Origin: Nitrospirota bacterium
GTDB taxonomy: Bacteria; Nitrospinota_A; UBA7883
Assembly: GCA_011052055.1 (NCBI GenBank)
Contig: DRJW01000411.1
Coordinates: 1 to 6,263, forward strand
DNA: 6,263 bases
Direction of reading: 5' to 3'
The translations under genes and the position numbers were made by a program. Below are positions 1-5,296 of this stretch, piece after piece. The first letter of the stretch is position 1; the number at the start of each line of letters is the position of its first letter. The notes under the pieces were generated by a model. That model worked only from the letters and a program-made list of their open reading frames with translations. It was not told where the DNA came from and searched no databases.

Positions 1-2
1 CC

Positions 3-1106
3 GCCACTGTCCGGGGCGGCGGCCCCTCTATGGGACAGGCCAAAGCCGAGGCTTACAACGGGCCGAAAGCGCGCATGGCCGTCGTGAAGTTCATCGATAA
101 AAGCGCAAAGGGCGCCCCAAAAATAGGAAGCGGCATGGCCGATATGCTGGTCACCGCCCTGTTCCAATCGAACCGTTTCATCATGCTCGACCGTCAGGAT
201 ATAGATGGTGTCATTAACGAGCAGGACTTCACGGCGTCCGGCAGGGTGTCGGCCAGGACAGTATCGGCCATGGGCGAGCTTGAGGGGGCCGACCTTCTGG
301 TGATGGGAGCCGTGACAGAGTTCGAGCCGGAGCATTATGGCGCGGGAGGGCTGATAATCGGCGCGATCACTTTCGGCGCGTCTTTAGCCATAGCCAACAA
401 GAACGATGACGCGCCCATAGGCATCGTGACATACAAGGAGTCTACCGTCACCATCGATATCAAAATCGTAGACGCTAAAACCGGACGGGTAGTATACGCA
501 GGCACAGCCAAGGGACATTATCACAACTGGGGCGGCGGTATCATCGGCGGTGTGGGCGGCGGCTGGTCGCGCGTTCCGGTCGGTCTTGGCGGGTTCACGG
601 GAACCGGCGCCGAGGAGGCCATACGAAAATGTATAGAGGCGGCTGTTACAGATATCGTTAAAAACACACCGGCTGAATATTACCGGGTGAAAGAATCAGA
701 TGCGGTGATTCTGGCCAGCCAGCTTGCGGCCATATATCCTGTGAAGCTGGTCAATCCTGTCGCAAGCGAAGAGATAAAAAAGAGCGCCAGGATCATATAT
801 GATGACAAAAGTTATTCCAGGCTTCTGTCCGATCTGGATGTGGACGAGGAGACGGCGCCCCGGTTCGACTGGAGCAAAGACAGGCTATTAGCCGTTTTCG
901 CCGGTGAAGAGCCGGTTAAGGGGCACAGGATAGGAATTGAAAAAGCGATACATATAAACGGCGTTCTGGAAGTTTATATCGCCGAAATCGCTCCTTCAAA
1001 ATCGACAGCGTCCGATCCTTCTTCCGAAGAGTCTGGCCCGGTCTGGCCGTTCGACGTGGCCCGGATCGGTGATCCGAAAAAACCGGTGCGCTTCGTCTGG
1101 CAATAG
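3..1106 (+). CDS. CsgG/HfaB-family outer-membrane protein with PrcB-like C-terminal domain (5' partial)
   Basis: The reading frame is open to the left edge, so the start and the expected lipoprotein signal are outside the window. ATG at 30 is probably internal, because relatives carry signal peptide and linker before the conserved AEAYNGPKARMAVVKF stretch. Residues below count from that ATG. The CsgG fold runs from about 10 to 220: GMADML and the LDRQDIDGVINEQD block (about 35-66), the GADLLVMGAVTEF strand (86-98), and glycine-rich stretches at about 104-120 and 167-193 where CsgG has its two membrane beta-hairpins. CsgG forms an oligomeric outer-membrane channel that exports curli subunits; many distant relatives have unknown cargo. 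Residues about 279-358 (FDWSKDRLLAVFAGEEPVKG, ending KPVRFVWQ) resemble the PrcB C-terminal domain, named from a Treponema lipoprotein that works with a surface protease. No curli genes are adjacent. The family call is firm; the C-terminal domain is by eye. Confidence 0.88.
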   Translation, partial: ATVRGGGPSMGQAKAEAYNGPKARMAVVKFIDKSAKGAPKIGSGMADMLVTALFQSNRFIMLDRQDIDGVINEQDFTASGRVSARTVSAMGELEGADLLVMGAVTEFEPEHYGAGGLIIGAITFGASLAIANKNDDAPIGIVTYKESTVTIDIKIVDAKTGRVVYAGTAKGHYHNWGGGIIGGVGGGWSRVPVGLGGFTGTGAEEAIRKCIEAAVTDIVKNTPAEYYRVKESDAVILASQLAAIYPVKLVNPVASEEIKKSARIIYDDKSYSRLLSDLDVDEETAPRFDWSKDRLLAVFAGEEPVKGHRIGIEKAIHINGVLEVYIAEIAPSKSTASDPSSEESGPVWPFDVARIGDPKKPVRFVWQ

Positions 1107-1165
1107 CTTTTATATCCAGGCGCCTAACCGTCCACTTGCCGTAGTCTGGCTCGTCGATTCGTGAG

Positions 1166-1195
1166 TTGATATCTCCTCCCTACTGGGCCGATAAT
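1166..1195 (+). promoter_or_regulatory. Candidate sigma70-type promoter for the YbjT-like gene
   Basis: TTGATA at 1166-1171 and GATAAT at 1190-1195 each match five of six bases of the -35 and -10 consensus, with an 18-base spacer. A transcript would begin near 1202. That leaves only about 5 bases before ATG 1207 but about 26 before GTG 1228. The match is by eye and assumes a housekeeping sigma factor of the common type. Confidence 0.45.
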
Positions 1196-1206
1196 AACCA
1201 GAGAGA

Positions 1207-2748
1207 ATGGTAAGGATAAAAAACGCTGTGTCTGAAAAACCTGTCCTTGTCACCGGCGCCACAGGTTATGTCGGCGGAAGGGTCGCTTTACGTCTTCTTA
1301 CAGCCGGATATAAAGTGCGCGCCACGGCAAGATCCTTGACAAAACTTCAGGCTCGCGCCTGGGCCGGACACCCCAACCTGGAACTGGTCTACTCGGACGC
1401 TTTAGACCTCGACTCCTTAACGAAAGCGGCTGACGGGTGCGGCGCCGCTTATTATTTTATTCACTCTATGGACGCGGCGTCGAAAGATTACGCCCTGAGC
1501 GACCGTATCGCCGCGCAAAACATGGTCAAAGCGGCCCAAAGCGCCCAGCTTGAGCGGATAATATATCTGGGCGGATTGTCGTCTGATAGCCCTGAACTAA
1601 GCAAGCATCTTAAGTCACGCGAAGAAGTGGCCGCGATTTTGGAGGCGGGACCGGTTCCGGTGACTCATTTTCGCGCCGCGATGATTCTGGGCTCCGGCAG
1701 CGCCTCTTTTGAAATGCTCAGATACCTGGTCGAGCGGCTTCCTTTGATGATAACCTCGCGCAGAGCGCTCACCCCGTCCCAGCCTATCGCTATCCGCAAT
1801 GTCCTCGTATACCTGATAAACAGCCTGGAATTGGAGGAGACGATAGGGCAGACATACGATATTGGCGGGCCGCAAATCCTGACATACCTGGAGATCATAG
1901 ATATATACGCCAAAGAGGCTGGCCTTAGAAAGCGGATAGTCATACCTGTTTCGTTCATTACTCCAAGAATGGCCTCCTGGATAGTACATCTTGTCACGCC
2001 GATCCCAGGTAATATAGCAATGCCTCTTGCCGAAGGGATTGGGAGCAATATGATTGTCCAGGATGGTCATAGAGTTGTTTTGGTCATCCCGCAAAAACTG
2101 CTCACGTGCCAGGAGGCTATTCATATGGCGCTGGAGAGAATAGAGCAGAAAGTTATCAAATCAAGCTGGATGGACGCCGGTGTCAGCAAACCGCCGGAGT
2201 GGGGCCATTACAATGACGCTCCCTACGCCGGAGGAGATATAAGGGAAAGCTGGCATACGATAACGGTAAAAACCTCTCCTGAAAAATTATGGGCGCCCAT
2301 CAGTGAAATCGGCGGCGACAGGGGATGGTATTTCGCCAACTGGCTCTGGGAGATAAGAGGTTTTATCGACAGGCTGGCTGGCGGGTTCGGCGTCCGCAGG
2401 GGGAGACGAAGCCCCAGCGATCTGGGAGCAGGCGACGCGCTGGACTGGTGGAGGGTACTCGACGCAGAACCTGGCAAACGTCTGTTTCTGGTCGCCGAGA
2501 TGAAGGCGCCGGGGGAGGCTACGCTGGAGTTCAGGCTAAAACAAAATGAAGACGGAACCTCCGAGCTTGTGCAGATCGCAAGCTTCATGCCGCGCGGCGT
2601 GGCTGGATTGGCCTACTGGTATCTTGTCTATCCGTTCCACTTTTTCATTTTCAAGGGAATGCTCAAAGGGATAGCCAGGGCCGCCGGAGCCGAAATCGTA
2701 CACGGGCCTGTGGAGATAAAACCACCGAAACATAAGAAAAACCGTTAA
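1207..2748 (+). CDS. YbjT-like SDR-family NAD(P)-binding protein with C-terminal DUF2867 domain
   Basis: An atypical short-chain dehydrogenase. The N-terminal Rossmann motif TGATGYVGG gives GxxGxxG at residues 17-23. The following blocks YYFIHSM (82-88), RIIYLGGLSS (117-126), PVTHFRAAMILGSGSASFEM (150-170) and YDIGGPQILTY (217-227) follow the order seen in E. coli YbjT. DUF2867 covers about 345-493, with EIGGDRGWYFANWLWEIRG, the EMKAPGEATLEF block and the hydrophobic GLAYWYLVYPFHFFIFKGM near the end. Length (513) is close to YbjT plus short extensions. The reaction and substrate of this family are not established; a cytoplasmic or membrane-associated oxidoreductase is inferred. ATG 1207 is the first start after an in-frame TAA at 1195, but its purines GAGAGA touch the ATG. 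GTG 1228, preceded by AAGG at 1212-1215 and giving MSEKPVLVTGATG, is a credible alternative. It converges with pgsA. Confidence 0.88.
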   Translation: MVRIKNAVSEKPVLVTGATGYVGGRVALRLLTAGYKVRATARSLTKLQARAWAGHPNLELVYSDALDLDSLTKAADGCGAAYYFIHSMDAASKDYALSDRIAAQNMVKAAQSAQLERIIYLGGLSSDSPELSKHLKSREEVAAILEAGPVPVTHFRAAMILGSGSASFEMLRYLVERLPLMITSRRALTPSQPIAIRNVLVYLINSLELEETIGQTYDIGGPQILTYLEIIDIYAKEAGLRKRIVIPVSFITPRMASWIVHLVTPIPGNIAMPLAEGIGSNMIVQDGHRVVLVIPQKLLTCQEAIHMALERIEQKVIKSSWMDAGVSKPPEWGHYNDAPYAGGDIRESWHTITVKTSPEKLWAPISEIGGDRGWYFANWLWEIRGFIDRLAGGFGVRRGRRSPSDLGAGDALDWWRVLDAEPGKRLFLVAEMKAPGEATLEFRLKQNEDGTSELVQIASFMPRGVAGLAYWYLVYPFHFFIFKGMLKGIARAAGAEIVHGPVEIKPPKHKKNR

Positions 2749-3311
2749 AATAGATCGGTGGCCTTCTCGTCGTCGAGCCTGTTCCAGAACTGGACGAAGT
2801 AGTCTGAGGCGGAGAGAACCGAAAGTACCATCGCCACCAAAATGCTTATCTGCCCCAGATAATGAAAAAGAATATTAAAATCAAGTATCAGAAAAAGAAT
2901 GGCGGTAATCTCCGCGCCCATTTTATATTTCCCCAGAGAACCGGCGGAGATATGAATACCCTGGGCTGAAGCTATCATCCGAAGGCCCGATACGGCGAAT
3001 TCGCGGCCTACTATAATAACAACAATCCAGGCCGCCACCCTGTCCAGCTCCACCAGAGGAACCAGGGCTGAGACCACAAGCAGTTTATCGGCCACAGGGT
3101 CTAAAAGCTTGCCAAGCAATGTGACCTGGTTTGTGACTCTGGCCAGGTGCCCGTCCAGCCAGTCTGTAGCCGCGGCCAGGGCGAATATTATAGCCGCGAA
3201 AAAACATGGCCAGAACGAAGGAGATATTAAAAACACAAGAAGCAGTGGAATGAGAAAAATGCGAAGTAAAGTAAGTTTGTTGGGAAGGTTGATCTCTATC
3301 ATCGGATACAC
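2745..3311 (-). CDS. pgsA: CDP-diacylglycerol--glycerol-3-phosphate 3-phosphatidyltransferase
   Basis: This inner-membrane enzyme joins CDP-diacylglycerol and glycerol-3-phosphate to make phosphatidylglycerol phosphate, the committed step to phosphatidylglycerol and cardiolipin. The complete CDP-alcohol phosphotransferase signature is present: D50, D53-G54, A57-R58, eight residues, G67, D71 and D75 (in TDWLDGHLAR and GKLLDPVADK). The PgsA-typical GREF at 102-105 and the N-terminal NLPNKLTLLRI are also present. Several hydrophobic membrane segments lie at about 17-48, 76-101, 134-149 and 152-168. Length 188 matches the family (about 180-200). The listed start is GTG at 3311. ATG at 3302, giving MIEINLPNKLT, is closer to where relatives begin and may be the true start; neither has a clear Shine-Dalgarno sequence. 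It lies 67 bases downstream of the M23 gene in the same direction, so co-transcription is plausible. The related family member PssA is less likely given GREF and the N-terminus. Confidence 0.95.
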   Translation of the reverse strand: MYPMIEINLPNKLTLLRIFLIPLLLVFLISPSFWPCFFAAIIFALAAATDWLDGHLARVTNQVTLLGKLLDPVADKLLVVSALVPLVELDRVAAWIVVIIVGREFAVSGLRMIASAQGIHISAGSLGKYKMGAEITAILFLILDFNILFHYLGQISILVAMVLSVLSASDYFVQFWNRLDDEKATDLF

Positions 3312-3378
3312 CAGATCGTTTTAAATTATAAGCTTACGCCAGAGCCCGGCTTTTTGTAAACACCGAAAAAAGGGAATT

Positions 3379-4293
3379 CTAGTTCTGGAAGATGTAGCGG
3401 TACGGATTGACAGGAACGCCATTTAGCAACACCTCGTAGTGCAGATGCGGACCTGTGGATCTGCCTGTACTGCCCACTTTGGCGATCAAGTCGCCGCGCT
3501 TGATTTTCTGGCCGACTTTAACGATATTTTTCGAGTTATGCCCGTAACGGCTTACAACACCGTATCCATGGTCTATCTCTATCATTTTTCCGTATCCCAC
3601 GTGGTAGCCGACGCGGATTACAATTCCGTTCGCCGGAGCGAGAATCGGCGCGCCTCTTTGTGTGGCGACGTCAATCCCTTCATGCATTTCACGAAGACCG
3701 GTAAAAGGAGAGCGGCGGTATCCGAAGGTGGAGGTCACCCATCCGCGAGTGGGCCAGATCGAAGGAGTGTGCGACAACAGGGACGACTGCTCTTTAAAGA
3801 ACTCGTCCAGCTCGAAAAAGCTCACTTCCTGCGATTCCGCCTGCTTGCCGATCCTGTCCAGATCGCTGTTAAGCGAATCCATGAGCGACTGAGTATATTT
3901 TTTCGACGCGGATGAAAAGCTGACCATTGCGTCCTGATCCGGCCCGCCGGAGCCGAACTCATGCCCGGTGGATGGCTGGCTTTCAAGGGCGGTAATCACC
4001 CTCAGCTTCTTGTCGAACTGCTCGAGGCGCGTCATCTGCGTCTCTATCTGCCTCAGCTTCTGGCTGAACTGCTGAATTTCCAGCTTTTGGCTGGCTGTAA
4101 CGGTTCTAAGCGAACCGAGCTCGCCAAGGTCACTGCTTTTTTGCAAAACGGAATAAGCGAAATAACCGAAGATCACACAAAACACCATCCCGACCGCAAC
4201 GGCGCCTTTGACAAACATTTTGGGCACGGAGAACCGCCTGAACCGCCCGGCTACATCTGGAATAAAAATGATCGTATATTTTTTGGAAAACAT
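3379..4293 (-). CDS. M23-family metallopeptidase, membrane-anchored peptidoglycan hydrolase
   Basis: A zinc-dependent LytM/lysostaphin-type peptidase expected to cut peptidoglycan cross-links in the periplasm. The order is: basic cytoplasmic N-terminus with KKYTIIFIPDVAGRFRRFSV (4-23), one membrane helix (about 30-50), a coiled-coil-like stretch rich in Q, E, K and L (about 57-105), a polar linker to about 175, then the M23 domain (about 180-300). Zinc ligands are H204 and D208 in MHEGID and H285 in PHLHYE; H252 in RYGHNS and H283 are the expected catalytic histidines. All are present, so the enzyme should be active, unlike degenerate activators such as EnvC. ATG 4293 is supported by ATAAGG six bases upstream. 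It sits between the NYN gene (175-base gap) and pgsA (67-base gap), in the same direction. The exact bond cut, and whether it serves growth, division or cell shape, cannot be read from the sequence. Confidence 0.93.
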   Translation of the reverse strand: MFSKKYTIIFIPDVAGRFRRFSVPKMFVKGAVAVGMVFCVIFGYFAYSVLQKSSDLGELGSLRTVTASQKLEIQQFSQKLRQIETQMTRLEQFDKKLRVITALESQPSTGHEFGSGGPDQDAMVSFSSASKKYTQSLMDSLNSDLDRIGKQAESQEVSFFELDEFFKEQSSLLSHTPSIWPTRGWVTSTFGYRRSPFTGLREMHEGIDVATQRGAPILAPANGIVIRVGYHVGYGKMIEIDHGYGVVSRYGHNSKNIVKVGQKIKRGDLIAKVGSTGRSTGPHLHYEVLLNGVPVNPYRYIFQN

Positions 4294-4299
4294 ATTACG

Positions 4300-4305
4300 C
4301 CTTAT
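4300..4305 (-). promoter_or_regulatory. Ribosome binding site of the M23 gene
   Basis: On the minus strand the sequence reads ATAAGG, then CGTAAT, then ATG. The six-base spacing is near ideal and fixes the M23 start at 4293. Confidence 0.6.
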
Positions 4306-4344
4306 GTCCTTAAAGTCCCCTAGGAAAAAGCCGCGACATCAACT

Positions 4345-4369
4345 CCCAAACAGCGGGCCCAAACAGCGG
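4345..4369. repeat. 13-bp tandem repeat, two copies
   Basis: CCCAAACAGCGG occurs at 4345-4356 and again at 4358-4369 with one base between, giving a period of 13. It may be a slippage product or a pair of protein-binding sites on nearly the same helix face. Only two copies are present. Confidence 0.7.
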
Positions 4370-4468
4370 CGCCAGATACAGCTACATACGCCCGCCAGAG
4401 ACAACGCCTGGGGACGCAAACGGATATCACGACTTCGGTCTTGGTTGTACCTGCTCCCCTATTTAAAG

Positions 4469-4963
4469 TCAAGACCTTTTTGATTTTTTGGAGGATTTGG
4501 AAGATGGTTTATCTTTTAACACGAGCCTCTTGTCAAGCGGGACATACCGGTCGGCGGCCTCTTTCATCACTTCGGCGCATGTCTCTGGAAACGACCATAC
4601 CTCCACTTTGCATCCCCGGTTTTTCAGATACCATAACAGAGGAAGATAGTCCTTGTCCCCGCCCACCAGGACGGCTACGTCTAGTTTATCGGCCAGGGTG
4701 ACCGCATCGATGGTCATCCAGGCGTCGGCGTTTTTAACCGGCTGTTTTATTTCTCCGCCCAGGGTCTCCCAGAATTTCCGAAAGTCATCGCTGATGTTTT
4801 TGTGTATGGGCTTGTAATAAATTATCCTGGTGACTTCCCGGTTCCCCACCTCCTCGATTAGCATGGCGTAGTTGAATCGCCCGCCATACAGGTTATAACC
4901 GGCAAGCTCGATGTTCTCGGCGTCTATGAAAACCCCAACTTTCTGATATACAAGAATAGACAT
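4469..4963 (-). CDS. NYN domain (LabA/DUF88-like) PIN-fold nuclease
   Basis: A small cytoplasmic protein of the NYN/PIN-like fold, a family of metal-dependent ribonucleases, many of unknown target. Characteristic acidic positions are present: D14 and N17 in VFIDAEN, D80 and D86 in KNADAWMTIDAV, and D103 and D105 in LVGGDKDYLPLL. These are the residues expected to hold the metal ion. The strand-helix pattern continues with GCKVEVWSFP (117-126), and the domain ends near 146. The last 15 residues are a lysine- and serine-rich tail (KDKPSSKSSKKSKRS), likely disordered and able to touch nucleic acid. Length 164 suits a single-domain LabA-like protein. ATG 4963 has AAAGGA at 4974-4979, with a rather long ten-base spacing. 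It is the first gene of the possible NYN-M23-pgsA transcript and is divergent from the ATP-grasp gene. The substrate is not predictable from this sequence. Confidence 0.85.
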   Translation of the reverse strand: MSILVYQKVGVFIDAENIELAGYNLYGGRFNYAMLIEEVGNREVTRIIYYKPIHKNISDDFRKFWETLGGEIKQPVKNADAWMTIDAVTLADKLDVAVLVGGDKDYLPLLWYLKNRGCKVEVWSFPETCAEVMKEAADRYVPLDKRLVLKDKPSSKSSKKSKRS

Positions 4964-4973
4964 AAAAATTAAT

Positions 4974-4979
4974 TCCTTT
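4974..4979 (-). promoter_or_regulatory. Ribosome binding site of the NYN gene
   Basis: The minus strand reads AAAGGA, then ten AT-rich bases, then ATG at 4963. The spacing is longer than optimal, but no other start fits the family N-terminus better. Confidence 0.5.
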
Positions 4980-5006
4980 ATTTAAATAACCAGGCCCCCG
5001 GCCAGA

Positions 5007-5018
5007 ACCGGCGCCGGT
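5007..5018. repeat. Perfect 12-bp GC palindrome in the NYN leader
   Basis: ACCGGCGCCGGT is its own reverse complement. It lies about 44 bases upstream of the NYN start codon, beside another GC-rich stretch with GGCC on either side of CCC (4993-5003). It could be a dimeric protein-binding site or part of a leader RNA fold; there is no T-run, so it is not a standard terminator. Confidence 0.6.
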
Positions 5019-5296
5019 CTCAGATTATGCGGTAATTTCAAAACTTTGCGTCTTGGCCCTGGATGGCGAATGACACGATTATCGCGCGGACTATACATTC
5101 GCTGAAAGATTATACATTGTTTGTACTGCAGACGCGGCCATGTAAATAATCTGGCTTTCCGGGGCGCCGCCGGAGGGTTCCCTCTATTTATTAAGTATTG
5201 TGGCTTTGCGCCGATATTGTTTATTATACACCAATCCGTCTTCTTCGCGGTTTTCTGTTTAGGTTTGGCCACAATTGATAATTATCGCAAGATATT

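Larger units (their letters stand above)
4294..4468. other. Intergenic region between NYN and M23 genes, with small repeat and possible RNA fold
   Basis: This 175-base gap has no convincing gene. It holds a 13-bp tandem repeat at 4345-4369. It also has a candidate structure at 4410-4459 in which GGGGA (4410-4414) can pair with TCCCC (4455-4459) around a small GAC/GTC hairpin with a TTCG loop (4431-4440). No clear T-run terminator follows, so nothing seen here separates the two genes transcriptionally. An ORF reading rightward across it overlaps both neighbours and does not look like protein. Confidence 0.5.
4964..5296. other. Divergent intergenic region, 333 bases, without a convincing gene
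   Basis: It separates the leftward NYN gene from the rightward ATP-grasp gene and should hold both promoters. TATAAT occurs on the minus strand at 5114-5109 and at 5228-5223, but neither has a recognisable -35 box at 16-18 bases. Near the ATP-grasp start there is a 10-bp palindrome GATAATTATC at 5277-5286. Other elements are the palindrome at 5007-5018, TATACATT repeated at 5092-5099 and 5111-5118, and a 7-bp inverted repeat GCGAATG/CATTCGC (5066-5072 and 5096-5102). A 96-codon minus-strand ORF spans much of it but is judged spurious. Confidence 0.55.

Noticed and set aside
1615..2124. Minus-strand ORFs of 169 and 127 codons inside the YbjT-like gene
   Set aside because: They are antisense to a well-supported coding region, overlap each other in different frames and match no family I recognise.
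3341..3357. Possible terminator, GCC...GGC followed by TTTTT on the plus strand
   Set aside because: The stem is only three pairs and no plus-strand gene ends there; in the direction of the real genes no T-run follows.
3439..3915. Plus-strand ORF of 158 codons opposite the M23 gene
   Set aside because: It is antisense to the conserved peptidase domain and its translation lacks protein-like character.
4410..4459. c-di-GMP-I (GEMM) riboswitch on the plus strand, from GGGACGCAAA
   Set aside because: The other conserved GEMM segments are not recognisable and no plus-strand gene lies downstream.
4208..4483. Plus-strand ORF bridging the NYN-M23 gap
   Set aside because: It overlaps both flanking genes antisense and is low in hydrophobic core, rich in R, K and P.
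5157..5195. GC-rich hairpin-like stretch CCGG...CCGG and GAGGGTTCCCTC before an AT-rich run
   Set aside because: Stable stems are only about four pairs and no upstream gene on the plus strand needs a terminator there.
4982..5272. 96-codon minus-strand ORF just upstream of the NYN gene
   Set aside because: It starts with GTG and no ribosome site, is rich in R, P and K with no recognisable strand-helix pattern, and runs through palindromes and promoter-like boxes. It looks like chance openness, although its position 18 bases before the NYN start is suggestive.
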